A DNA stretch of 26,847 nt from JAICWP01 sp035935775. GTDB lineage: Bacteria > Acidobacteriota > Terriglobia > Terriglobales > Acidobacteriaceae. This document shows, piece after piece, positions 12,081 through 20,149 of this stretch (the first letter of the stretch is position 1; each line of letters begins with the position of its first letter). A program made the position numbers and the translations under genes. The notes under the pieces were generated by a model, which ran no database searches, was not told the DNA's origin, and saw only the letters and a list, made by a program, of their open reading frames with translations. Location of the stretch: NCBI GenBank assembly GCA_035935775.1, contig DASYWT010000456.1:1-26847 (forward strand), written 5' to 3'.

Positions 12081-15056
12081 TTGGCACAGCAAGACGATCA
12101 CAAACTCGAACAAAGCGGAGCCAGCGAACCCTTGTCTCCGGCTCCGGAACACAGCCTTCTTGCGGCCTTGCAGAAGGCACAACAAGCCTTACAGTCGGAA
12201 CGCGCTTTTTCCCGCGCTCTGATTGACAGTTTGCCGGTCCTGCTCGTCATTATTGATGAGAACGGCAGGTTTGTGTGCTGGAACCGCAGTCTTGAGCAGG
12301 TTCTGCGCTACTCAGCCGCCGAACTGGCTTACATCGGCGCCTTCGAGACAATTGCCGAGGAAGGCCGCGAGCTTATGCGCGGCAAAATCCTGGAGGCAAT
12401 GGAAAGAGGTTTTTCTGAAGCTGAAACCGCACTGCTGACCAGCGATGGGGCGAAGATCCCGTACTACCTGACCTCCTCCCCGCTGCAACTGGAAGGCAAG
12501 CCCTGCATTGTCGGTGTGGGCATTGACATCACCGCGCGCAAGCAGGCTGAGGAGGCACTGCGTGAGTCCGAGCAGCGTATCAGCCTGAAGCATCGTATTG
12601 CCAATATCTGCCTTACCGTGCCTGACGACCAGATGTATAGCGAAGTCCTGAAGGTCGTCCTCGAAGTCTTACAGAGCTCCCAGGGGCTATTCGGCTACAT
12701 TGATGAAGATGGGGCGCTGGTAGTTCCTTCGCTGACCCGCGATGTTTGGGAAAAGTGCGCCGTTGCCAACAAGAGCCTGCGCTTTCCCCGGGAGACTTGG
12801 GGCGGAATCTGGGGCCGCAGCCTGATTGAGAAGCATGCCTTTTGCCACAATCTGCCGGGGAAAGTGCCGGACGGGCATGTGGCCATCGCCCGTTGTCTGA
12901 GCGTCCCCATCGTGCACAATGACGAACTGGTCGGGCTTCTGTTGGTAGCGAATAAGGCCGCTGATTACACCCAATCTGACCTGGAAAAACTGCAGCGTAT
13001 TGTGGATTTCCTCGCCCCGGTGCTGCACGCCCGTTTGCAGCGCGACGCCCAGGAACGCGCCCGCCGGCGCGCCGAGCAAGCGTTGCGCGGCAGGGAAGCT
13101 CGCTTCCGCGCCCTGGTGGAAAACATCCTGGAGTCCATTTTCGTGGCCAAGGAAGACGGGGTTATTACTTATGCCGGACCCTCTGCTCCCCAGGTGGTGG
13201 GCTACACGCAGGAAGAAATTCAGGGGCAGAATGTTCTTGAGTTAGTGCATCCCGAGGACCAGGCGAGCACGCGGGCCCTATTTGCCCAGATTCTTCAGAA
13301 CCCCGGCGTCCCTTACCGTGGCGAGTGCCAGTGGCGGCACAAGCTGGGCTGGCGCTGCTACGTTTTCACCGCCCAAAACCTCCTGCACGACCCCAACGTC
13401 CGCGGTGTGCTCATTAATTCCCGCGACATTACGGAACGGAAGCAAGTGATGATCGAACTGCAGAAGGCCAAAGAGGACGCCGACGCCGCTAACCGCGCCA
13501 AAAGCGAATTCCTCGCCAATATGAGCCACGAAATCCGCACCCCGATAAACGGCGCGCTGGGCATGACCGAACTTGCCCTTGATACCGACCTGACCTCCGA
13601 GCAGCGCGAGTATCTGGTTATGGCCAAGCAATCAGGCGAGGTGCTGCTGGACGTCATCAACGACATTCTCGATTTTTCCAAAATCGAATCGGGCAAACTG
13701 GACCTGGAGTGTATTGACTTCGTTCTTGCCGATTGCCTCTCCCAGGAAATGAATGCTCTTGCCTTGCGGGCTCACGGCAAAGGTCTGGAACTGGCCTATC
13801 GTATTGCGCCAGAAATAGCGCCGCGCCTGGCCGGCGACCCTGGGCGCCTGCGCCAGATTGTTCTCAACCTGGTGAACAACGGCATCAAGTTCACCGAACG
13901 CGGAGAAGTGGTGCTGTTTGTGGACCAGGAGTCTCGCGACGAAGAAATCGTGGAACTGCACTTTCGTGTGGTGGATACCGGCATCGGCATTCCGGCGGAA
14001 AAGCAGGGGATGTTGTTCCAGGCCTTTGCTCAGGCGGACTCCAGCATCAGCCGCAAGTTCGGTGGCACCGGCCTGGGATTAGCTATTTGCGCGCGCCTGG
14101 TCAGTTTGATGGGAGGCCGTATCTGGCTGGAAAGCACGGAAGGCGGGGGCAGCACCTTTCACTTCACGGCTCGTTTTGGCATCGCCCCACCCCTTCCACC
14201 CGAACCTCCGACCGTGGACCTTGAGCAGGTGCCAATCCTGATAGTTGACGATAATGCGACCAACCGTCAGATCCTTACCGAATATGCGGAAGGTTGGGGC
14301 ATGCGGCCTCTGGCTGTGGGGAACAGCGAGGCGGCGCTCGACGCGCTGCGCCTGGCGCACTGCGCCGGCGCTCCCTTTCGGGTGTTGCTCATCGACCGCC
14401 GCATGCCCGGCATAGATGGCTTCACCCTGGCGCAGCGTGTGCAGCGCGACCCGGAACTGGCGGGTCCCATCATCATGATGCTCACTTCCGACGGGCAGCG
14501 CGGAGACGGCGCCCGCTGCCGCCAGATGGGGATTTGTGTGTACCTGGTGAAGCCGATTCACCGCCCCGACTTGCTGCATGCCATCTGTCTCGTCCTGGGC
14601 CACGAATCCGGCCAACGCCCCGCCCTGATCACCCGCCACAGCTTGCGCGAGTCGCGGCGCAAGCTTTCCATCCTGGTGGCGGAGGACAACGCTGTCAATC
14701 GCACGGTAATCGTGAGCTTTCTGCAGAAGATGGGGCACAGCGTCTCGGTTGCCGACGATGGCGAGCAGGTGCTGGCCCTGGTCCAGGAACAACGTTTCGA
14801 CCTGCTCTTCATGGACATCCGTATGCCCAAGCTCGACGGCATGTCCGCCACCGCGGAGCTCCGCCGCCGGGAACGGGAGGGGGGAGGGGGCCACCTTCCC
14901 GTGATTGCCATGACCGCCTCTGTATTGCCCGAAGATCGCGAGAGCTGCCTGGCCGCAGGCATGGATGCCTTCATCGCCAAACCTGTGGATTTCGACTCCG
15001 TGCGGGACGAAATTGAGCGTTTCTGCGGCGTCAACTCCATCCTGCAGCCGCAATAA
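12081..15056 (+). CDS. Hybrid sensor histidine kinase, PAS-GAF-PAS-HisKA-HATPase-REC-REC
   Basis: The 991-residue protein is soluble, with no membrane helix. It has a PAS domain (about 40-155), GAF (about 165-330), PAS (about 335-465), HisKA with phosphoacceptor H483 in NMSHEIRTPING, and HATPase_c with the N box (VNNGIKF) and G boxes (DTGIGIP, GGTGLGL). Two receiver domains follow, with phosphoacceptors D772 (LLIDRRMPG) and D912 (LFMDIRMPK). It would autophosphorylate in response to a cytoplasmic ligand and relay to its receivers. There is no C-terminal Hpt domain, so output needs a separate Hpt protein or a kinase-inhibitory role of the receivers. The TTG start is favoured because an in-frame TAG lies 12 bases upstream and an AGAGGT site precedes it. 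The 240 bases before it hold no feature I can support. Confidence 0.93.
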   Translation: MAQQDDHKLEQSGASEPLSPAPEHSLLAALQKAQQALQSERAFSRALIDSLPVLLVIIDENGRFVCWNRSLEQVLRYSAAELAYIGAFETIAEEGRELMRGKILEAMERGFSEAETALLTSDGAKIPYYLTSSPLQLEGKPCIVGVGIDITARKQAEEALRESEQRISLKHRIANICLTVPDDQMYSEVLKVVLEVLQSSQGLFGYIDEDGALVVPSLTRDVWEKCAVANKSLRFPRETWGGIWGRSLIEKHAFCHNLPGKVPDGHVAIARCLSVPIVHNDELVGLLLVANKAADYTQSDLEKLQRIVDFLAPVLHARLQRDAQERARRRAEQALRGREARFRALVENILESIFVAKEDGVITYAGPSAPQVVGYTQEEIQGQNVLELVHPEDQASTRALFAQILQNPGVPYRGECQWRHKLGWRCYVFTAQNLLHDPNVRGVLINSRDITERKQVMIELQKAKEDADAANRAKSEFLANMSHEIRTPINGALGMTELALDTDLTSEQREYLVMAKQSGEVLLDVINDILDFSKIESGKLDLECIDFVLADCLSQEMNALALRAHGKGLELAYRIAPEIAPRLAGDPGRLRQIVLNLVNNGIKFTERGEVVLFVDQESRDEEIVELHFRVVDTGIGIPAEKQGMLFQAFAQADSSISRKFGGTGLGLAICARLVSLMGGRIWLESTEGGGSTFHFTARFGIAPPLPPEPPTVDLEQVPILIVDDNATNRQILTEYAEGWGMRPLAVGNSEAALDALRLAHCAGAPFRVLLIDRRMPGIDGFTLAQRVQRDPELAGPIIMMLTSDGQRGDGARCRQMGICVYLVKPIHRPDLLHAICLVLGHESGQRPALITRHSLRESRRKLSILVAEDNAVNRTVIVSFLQKMGHSVSVADDGEQVLALVQEQRFDLLFMDIRMPKLDGMSATAELRRREREGGGGHLPVIAMTASVLPEDRESCLAAGMDAFIAKPVDFDSVRDEIERFCGVNSILQPQ

Positions 15057-15059
15057 ACT

Positions 15060-15119
15060 CCCGCGTGGCGCGGGCGTCCATCAGAACTCCGCACGGGCAG
15101 GCCGTTACCCCTTCCGTGC
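15060..15119 (+). terminator. Two GC-rich hairpins downstream of the hybrid kinase
   Basis: CCCGCG-TGG-CGCGGG (15060-15074) starts four bases after the kinase stop and carries a fragment of the GC repeat found at 7763. A second stem pairs GCACGG (15091) with CCGTGC (15114). No T-run follows either, so termination would not be of the simple intrinsic type. Confidence 0.35.
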
Positions 15120-15174
15120 CTGGGCCGGAGAGGGCTTATGAGGAGAACTGAAACCAAAATCCCCCTGCACCATC

Positions 15175-15180
15175 TAAAAT
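15175..15180 (+). promoter_or_regulatory. -10-like box immediately upstream of trxB
   Basis: TAAAAT matches five of six positions of TATAAT and lies nine bases before the trxB ATG. With normal spacing transcription would start at or within a few bases of the ATG. No -35 match is evident. Confidence 0.3.
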
Positions 15181-15189
15181 GGTCCATCC

Positions 15190-16125
15190 ATGAGCCAGGA
15201 AACTCGCGACACCGTCATCATCGGAGCCGGCTGTGCCGGACTGACTGCGGCCATCTATGCCGCGCGCGCTAATCTCAAGCCGCTCGTGCTGCAGGGCCAT
15301 GAGCCCGGCGGCCAGCTCTCGCTCACCACGCTGGTGGAAAATTTCCCTGGCTTTCCCGAAGGGATCCAGGGGCCGGAACTGATCGAGAACATGAAGAAGC
15401 AGGCGGTGCGCTTCGGCGCCGAGTTCCACGTCGGCCACCTGGTGCATGCCGACTTGCGGCAGCGTCCTTTCGTGCTCGACCTGGGCAAAGAGAAACTGCG
15501 TACCCGCACCCTCATTGTGGCCAGCGGCGCCTCCGCTCGCTGGCTGGGCCTGCCCCATGAGCAGGCGTTAATCGGCCACGGTGTCTCCTCCTGCGCCACC
15601 TGCGACGGGTTTTTCTTTACCGGCAAGGAAGTGGCGGTGGTGGGCGGCGGCGATTCCGCCATGGAAGAGGCGTTGTTCCTCACGCGTTTTGCCACCCGGG
15701 TTAACGTTATTCACCGCCGCAATCAGTTCCGCGCTTCCAAGATCATGCTGGAGCGCGCTCGCCAGAACGAGCGCATCCGCTTCCTGACCGACACCGTAGT
15801 GGAAGATGTTTACGACGTAAACAAGCAGGAGGTCACGGGGCTGAAGCTGCGCAACGTGAAGAGCGGGGTGGTGAGCGATTTCCCGGCGAGCGCTCTTTTT
15901 CTGGCCATCGGCCACGTTCCTAACGCCGCGATGTTCGATGGGCAACTGGATAAGGATGCCGACGGCTACCTCAAGACTGAAAATTACGTGTTCACGCGTG
16001 TACCCGGGGTTTTTGCCTGCGGTGATGTGCAGGACCGCCGCTACCGCCAGGCCATCACCGCTTCCGGCAGCGGCTGCATGGCCGCCATGGAGGCAGAGAA
16101 GTTTCTGGAAGAGCATGGAAAGTAA
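15190..16125 (+). CDS. trxB: Thioredoxin reductase (NADPH, FAD)
   Basis: The 311-residue length fits bacterial low-molecular-weight thioredoxin reductase. FAD-binding GAGCAGLTAA is near residues 13-22, the redox-active CATC is C135/C138, the NADPH-binding GGGDSAMEEA and HRRNQFRA motifs follow, and the C-terminal FAD motif GVFACGDV is present. It transfers electrons from NADPH to thioredoxin in the cytoplasm. The ATG has no recognisable Shine-Dalgarno sequence, and a -10-like TAAAAT is only nine bases away. No thioredoxin gene is adjacent. It converges on the DUF4845-like gene across a heptamer hairpin. Confidence 0.95.
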   Translation: MSQETRDTVIIGAGCAGLTAAIYAARANLKPLVLQGHEPGGQLSLTTLVENFPGFPEGIQGPELIENMKKQAVRFGAEFHVGHLVHADLRQRPFVLDLGKEKLRTRTLIVASGASARWLGLPHEQALIGHGVSSCATCDGFFFTGKEVAVVGGGDSAMEEALFLTRFATRVNVIHRRNQFRASKIMLERARQNERIRFLTDTVVEDVYDVNKQEVTGLKLRNVKSGVVSDFPASALFLAIGHVPNAAMFDGQLDKDADGYLKTENYVFTRVPGVFACGDVQDRRYRQAITASGSGCMAAMEAEKFLEEHGK

Positions 16126-16130
16126 AGACT

Positions 16131-16269
16131 AGGAGTCAGTTGTCAGGAGTCGGGAGTCAGCACGGACCTGTGATGCCAACTGCTCACAATCGCAGTACAC
16201 GGGCTGAATGCTGACGGCTGATTGCTGATTGCTTTTTCGCTGACCCCTGACCCCCGACTACTGACTCCC
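16131..16269. repeat. Inverted heptamer arrays between convergent genes, terminator-like
   Basis: The left arm 16131-16160 (GGAGTCA units) and right arm 16240-16269 (CTGACCC/CTGACTC units) are reverse complements at 24 of 30 positions; five of the six differences are transitions. Between them 16203-16232 is a further array of 7-base units (GCTGAAT, GCTGACG, GCTGATT, GCTGATT). The element fills the gap between the trxB stop (16125) and the stop of the opposing gene (16275). Confidence 0.75.
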
Positions 16270-16274
16270 CGCTT

Positions 16275-16637
16275 TTACGCTCCCGGAATGGGTGCGCTCT
16301 TGGATGCGGGATGGAAATCCAATTCCAGAGGATAGTAGGGCAGATCCACACGCACCGAATAGTTTACTGAGATGGCGAGGCTGCCACTGCCCCCGCTGCC
16401 TATGCGCTGCACGGTGATCTGGTCTTCGCGGAGAGGAATCTCCAAATCCTGCGCCTTCTTGTAGATGGTCGAACGGATCTCGTCCTCTGTTTTGTTGCTG
16501 TAGGACTGTAGCACCGTTTCGTTCTGGATGGCATCCTGGAACTGGTAATTGGCAAAAAACGGCGGCACAAGCTGGAAGCCCACATAAACGCCAACGGCAA
16601 TCACACCCAACGCTACAAGTAGTTTTAGTGTACGCAC
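16275..16637 (-). CDS. Small membrane-anchored DUF4845-like protein
   Basis: The 120-residue protein has one N-terminal membrane helix (about residues 5-25) and an extracytoplasmic domain. The segment with YSNKTEDEIRSTIYKKAQDLEIPL and the later VNYSVRVDLP resembles DUF4845-type proteins, whose function is unknown. The start is a GTG at 16637; the ATG two bases upstream is in another frame and stops after four codons. It begins 33 bases after the proS stop on the same strand, so it is probably co-transcribed with proS. Confidence 0.75.
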   Translation of the reverse strand: MRTLKLLVALGVIAVGVYVGFQLVPPFFANYQFQDAIQNETVLQSYSNKTEDEIRSTIYKKAQDLEIPLREDQITVQRIGSGGSGSLAISVNYSVRVDLPYYPLELDFHPASKSAPIPGA

Positions 16638-16670
16638 ATGAACCCCGCTTCGGCCGCGGGGAGGGCACTC

Positions 16671-18437
16671 CTAAGAGTGTGCGGGCCGGAGAAGTTTCTC
16701 CAGATGACTGGTTATATCGCGGATATTAGCATCCAGCATTTGTCGTGTCGAGCGGGGAACCACCTCGACCATGCCTTCGGTAACCTTTTTACCGACGTTC
16801 ACACGAAAGGGTATGCCCACCAGGTCAGCATCTTTGAATTTCACCCCTGGCCTTTCGTCACGGTCGTCCAGTAAAACGTCGAATCCGGCTCCCGCCAATT
16901 GTTCTGCTATCTGGACGGAAGTCGAGAGCAGCGATGCATCCTTGACGTTGGTGGGTGTTACCACCACCTCGAACGGCGCTATGGCCGCGGGCAGCCAGAA
17001 GCCATCATCGTCGTGGTACTGCTCCACTGCCGCCGTCAGAATGCGCTCGATGCCGATTCCGTAACAGCCCATAACGGGCGCCACTTCTTTGCCGTTCTGG
17101 TCCAGTACCCGCGCTCCCATGGACTCGGTATACTTGTTGCCCAGCTTGAAGATGTGCCCGATCTCCACCGCCTTGGCTACCTTCAACAGCGTCCCGCAAT
17201 TAGGACATCCTTCGCCTTCCTCCACGCTGCGCAGGTCCACCCACTCGGAAACCGTGAAGTCCCGCTCCGGGGTCACATTGCGCAGGTGGTAGTCTTCTTT
17301 GTTGGCGCCGGCGATCAGGTTCTTGCGCCCCAGAAGCGCCTGGTCCACCAGCACCCGCGCCTTGATGCCCTTATAGGTCCGGGCTTCCGAGCCGATCGGC
17401 CCCAGGAAACCCGCGGGCGAACCAAACACTTCCTGGATTTCCTCCGGGTGCATGGGGCGGAACTGCGCCCCCGCCAGCACCGTGGACAGCTTGGCCTCAT
17501 TCAAAGTGTGGTCGCCGCGCAGGAAGAGAATCAGGGGCGCCTCCTGCGGCTTCTCCGCTCGGCTTTTGGTCACCGTAGCCATCATGGCCAAGGTTTTGAT
17601 TTTGTTCTTGGGCGAGACTCCAAGGTAGTTCGCCACCTCCTCCACCGTCTTCAGACCAGGCGTGTGTACAGGCTCGGGCTGGCCGGTTCCTGTAGCATCG
17701 TAATCAGGCACCGGCTCCAGCCGCGATGTGGCCCTCTCCAGGTTGGCCGCATAGCGGCACTTCGGACAACTCACAATAAAGTCCTCGCCCGCGTTGGTGT
17801 AAACCACGAACTCGTTCGACTCCGAGCCCCCCATGGCGCCCGAATGCGCCTCCACCACCACGTACTGCAGCCCACAGCGGTCGAAGATCCGGCAGTAGGT
17901 CTCGTAGTGCTTCTTGTACGAAGTATCCAGCCCGGCCGCGTCCAGGTCGAAGGAGTAGGAATCCTTCATCGTGAACTGGCGCACCCGCAGCAGCCCCGAT
18001 CTGGGCCGGGGCTCATCGCGGAACTTGGACTGAATCTGGTACCAGATTTGCGGCAGCTGCTTGTAGCTGCGCAACTCCTTGCGCGCGATTTCGGTCATCA
18101 CCTCTTCATGAGTCATGCCCAGGCCCAGATCGGCGCCTTTGCGGTCTTTCAGGCGGAACATCGCGTCGCCCATGACCGCCCAGCGCCCGCTGGCTTCCCA
18201 CAGTTCGCGGGGATGCAGCGCCGGCAGATAGTATTCCTGCCCAATCTTGTCCATTTCCTGGCGCACGATGGCGGTGATCTTCAGCATCGAGCGGTAGCCC
18301 ATGAACAGGTAGGAGTAGATCCCGGCCGAAAGCTGGCGGATGTAGCCCGCTCGCAGCAGGTATTTGTGGCTGGCGACCTCGGCGTCAGCCGGCGCTTCGC
18401 GCAGGGTAGGGATAAAGAGCTGTGACCAGCGGTGCAT
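16671..18437 (-). CDS. proS: Prolyl-tRNA synthetase
   Basis: The 588-residue protein is the long bacterial ProRS type. It has the class II core with GMTHEEV, motif 2 region FRDEPRPRSGLLRVRQF and motif 3 GCYGIGIERI. Between motifs 2 and 3 lies the YbaK-like editing insertion (about residues 225-385), which hydrolyses mischarged alanyl-tRNA(Pro). The C-terminal anticodon-binding domain contains DDRDERPGVKFKDADLVGIP. It charges tRNA(Pro) in the cytoplasm. The ATG at 18437 begins with the conserved MHRWSQLFIPTLREAP. Confidence 0.97.
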   Translation of the reverse strand: MHRWSQLFIPTLREAPADAEVASHKYLLRAGYIRQLSAGIYSYLFMGYRSMLKITAIVRQEMDKIGQEYYLPALHPRELWEASGRWAVMGDAMFRLKDRKGADLGLGMTHEEVMTEIARKELRSYKQLPQIWYQIQSKFRDEPRPRSGLLRVRQFTMKDSYSFDLDAAGLDTSYKKHYETYCRIFDRCGLQYVVVEAHSGAMGGSESNEFVVYTNAGEDFIVSCPKCRYAANLERATSRLEPVPDYDATGTGQPEPVHTPGLKTVEEVANYLGVSPKNKIKTLAMMATVTKSRAEKPQEAPLILFLRGDHTLNEAKLSTVLAGAQFRPMHPEEIQEVFGSPAGFLGPIGSEARTYKGIKARVLVDQALLGRKNLIAGANKEDYHLRNVTPERDFTVSEWVDLRSVEEGEGCPNCGTLLKVAKAVEIGHIFKLGNKYTESMGARVLDQNGKEVAPVMGCYGIGIERILTAAVEQYHDDDGFWLPAAIAPFEVVVTPTNVKDASLLSTSVQIAEQLAGAGFDVLLDDRDERPGVKFKDADLVGIPFRVNVGKKVTEGMVEVVPRSTRQMLDANIRDITSHLEKLLRPAHS

Positions 18438-18530
18438 GAATTGGCTTCCGTTCTGGATTGCCTCTTAAGCCATTCATCCTAAATGGAAAGCCGTGAAATC
18501 GGGAAATCGGGAGAACAGCCTCTTCTTGAA

Positions 18531-18592
18531 AAATTGATTTTTACTTTAATTATATGTAAATTACTTACTACCTAGTTTAGAATTTAATTGGT
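18531..18592 (+). promoter_or_regulatory. AT-rich promoter/operator region of the PIN module
   Basis: About 60 bases here are strikingly AT-rich against a GC-rich background. They contain TAGAAT (18578-18583), a plausible -10 box 20 bases before the ATG, and the small dyad GTAA-A-TTAC (18556-18564), a possible autoregulatory operator. The composition break also marks the left edge of the accessory island. Confidence 0.4.
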
Positions 18593-18602
18593 GGTCTCGC
18601 CC

Positions 18603-19106
18603 ATGAGCACAGTTTCCGAGAAATCTATAGTCAAAGTCGCGGACGAGGTTTGGGTGGCCACCGCCCTGCTGCACCGAGAGCACCCCGAGCGATCGGATTT
18701 TGCCGTAGAGGAGATTGTTGAGAGAGCAAAGCGAGAAGCGATTTCGCGTGGGGCACTTCGACCGGGAGTTTACGTTCACGCTGTGCAGCATTGCGTCGCC
18801 AATCGCCATCCGAATCCCGGACGCTATCGAATGCTTCTTGAAACAACACCAGGCCGTCGGCGCTTGTACCGATCCGGTGATGCCTATGATCCGGCGCGCG
18901 AAGGGGGGAAGATCACACCCGTGGCCCAGGACCTGCCGTTCAGCTACCGGGGACTTCTGGACTGGTACAGCGACTGGTGTTCAGTCATGAGCAGCGAATC
19001 CCGACAGTCGGATCCTCTGCTTTCGTTGCGCGGCTCAGGCACACAGCTCTGGCAGGATGAACATGCCGACGATTATGTCCGCCGCCTCCGTGAGGGCTGG
19101 GAATGA
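18603..19106 (+). CDS. Putative antitoxin partner of the PIN toxin (winged-helix-like, uncharacterised)
   Basis: The 167-residue protein has a basic, helical N-terminal two thirds that looks like a small winged-helix or HTH domain: VADEVWVATALLHREHPE, a recognition-helix-like VEEIVERAKREAI, then NRHPNPGRYRMLLETTPG. It may belong to the uncharacterised DUF7669-type group, but I cannot confirm this. A Trp/Tyr-rich motif (LLDWYSDWCS) and an acidic tail ending HADDYVRRLREGWE follow; the tail could wrap the toxin. I chose the ATG at 18603 over a TTG at 18588. The stop overlaps the start of the PIN gene (ATGA at 19103), typical of antitoxin-toxin pairs. It is much longer than ordinary VapB antitoxins (about 70-90 residues). 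Confidence 0.65.
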   Translation: MSTVSEKSIVKVADEVWVATALLHREHPERSDFAVEEIVERAKREAISRGALRPGVYVHAVQHCVANRHPNPGRYRMLLETTPGRRRLYRSGDAYDPAREGGKITPVAQDLPFSYRGLLDWYSDWCSVMSSESRQSDPLLSLRGSGTQLWQDEHADDYVRRLREGWE

Positions 19107-19525
19107 GCCGTATCTTCTGGGATACCAATATCTTCATCTACCTGTTTGAAAATTATGGCAATCTCTCGGAGCAAGCTTCGGCACTTCGCAGCAAGATGCT
19201 GATACGTGGTGATCGCTTGCTCACCTCCGCCCTGACGCTTGGCGAGATTCTGGTCAAACCCACAGAACAGCGCAATGCGGAATTGTGCCGAAAGTACGAG
19301 GAGGCGATTCTGGCCACATCCCTGGTGCTGCCTTTTGACAACAAGGCCGCGCGGAACTACGCCTTTCTACGCTGCGACCGCTCCCTGCGTGCTCCCGATG
19401 CGGTTCAGCTTGCCTGCGCTTCGGCCGCAAGCGTGGACCTGTTTGTCACCAATGACGCAAGGCTGCAGGGCAAGCAGGTTGAGGGAATACAGTTCATCGT
19501 TTCCCTGGATCGCGTCCCGATGTGA
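19103..19525 (+). CDS. PIN-domain ribonuclease toxin (VapC-like)
   Basis: The 140-residue protein is a full-length PIN domain. The acidic metal-binding residues are D7 (FWDTNIFIY), E48 (TLGEIL), D99 (RAPDAVQLA) and D118 (VTNDARL), with N117 beside the last. Such proteins are Mg2+-dependent endoribonucleases that cleave tRNA, rRNA or mRNA when released from the antitoxin. Its start overlaps the stop of the upstream partner gene, so expression is probably coupled. The partner is not a standard VapB, so the regulation may differ from classical VapBC. Confidence 0.88.
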   Translation: MSRIFWDTNIFIYLFENYGNLSEQASALRSKMLIRGDRLLTSALTLGEILVKPTEQRNAELCRKYEEAILATSLVLPFDNKAARNYAFLRCDRSLRAPDAVQLACASAASVDLFVTNDARLQGKQVEGIQFIVSLDRVPM

Positions 19526-19549
19526 TTGCCAATCTTGAGATTGAGCTTG

Positions 19550-19674
19550 GACCGCCACAGCACCAGCCCGAAGGGCGAAACAGCATGCCGAAGCCGGAGC
19601 GTCAGCGAGGGCGTGAGCCCTGGGAAGATGGTCGCTAAAAAAGCGGAGCCCCTTCAGGGGCGGCACTAACCGCC
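19550..19674. repeat. REP-like palindromes at the 3' side of the transposase gene
   Basis: A perfect hairpin GCCCC-TTCA-GGGGC occupies 19648-19661. An overlapping alternative, GGCGG-CACTAA-CCGCC (19659-19674), spans the transposase stop codon. Upstream, 19580-19625 has further short GC palindromic words (CCCGAAGGG, GGGCGTGAGCCC). IS200/IS605 and REP-associated Y1 transposases recognise subterminal hairpins of this kind, so this is a candidate substrate end. Confidence 0.55.
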
Positions 19675-20109
19675 CACGTAGCCGGGATCGTATTGGATAT
19701 CGTGCTTCTCAAGAAATGCGCGCAACTCTGCGGCAAAATCCCTGCCTGCGTGATGCTCGGTTTGATGCTCGACGTAATTGATCACCGCATCCAGGTTTGA
19801 TGCGCTCACGCTAAACGCGCCGTAACCATCTTGCCAGGCGAACAGGTGTCCGGTTTCGTTCATCCATTTTGACGAATTGGCCTTTATCACCCCAACTGCG
19901 TGCGCCAAAGAGAGTCTGGGCGGCAGGGCCATCACCAGATGCACGTGGTCTTCCGTGCCACCAGTAGCAAGCAACTGGATTCCGTAATTGCGCGCAAGTC
20001 CGTGGATGTAAGCCCACAGGTTTGGCTGGATGGGGGCAAGAAGTTTCCGGTGCCGTTCCCGGGTGGAGAAGATTACATGCACGTAATTGCGGGCGTAGGC
20101 GTGCGACAT
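19666..20109 (-). CDS. IS200/IS605-type Y1 transposase (TnpA, possibly REP-associated)
   Basis: The 147-residue protein has the full Y1 HUH fold signature: the HUH motif H55-V-H57 (EDHVHLV) and the catalytic tyrosine Y112 in NYVEHQTEHH. It cuts and joins single-stranded DNA at hairpin-marked ends. It seems intact, with an ATG preceded by GAGGG. There is no tnpB or IscB partner. A palindrome overlaps its 3' end, but I see no clear matching left end, so it may be a degraded IS or a domesticated REP-associated transposase. It sits between a PIN toxin pair and an S23-type gene. Confidence 0.88.
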   Translation of the reverse strand: MSHAYARNYVHVIFSTRERHRKLLAPIQPNLWAYIHGLARNYGIQLLATGGTEDHVHLVMALPPRLSLAHAVGVIKANSSKWMNETGHLFAWQDGYGAFSVSASNLDAVINYVEHQTEHHAGRDFAAELRAFLEKHDIQYDPGYVGG

Positions 20110-20149
20110 GGTGTCGCCCTCGTAGGAATTTCAGCACTGAATCATTGAA

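Noticed and set aside
16899..18425. Long open frame on the plus strand opposite proS
   Set aside because: It mirrors a certain gene in GC-rich DNA and its translation is rich in Arg, His and Gln without any domain; it is a shadow.
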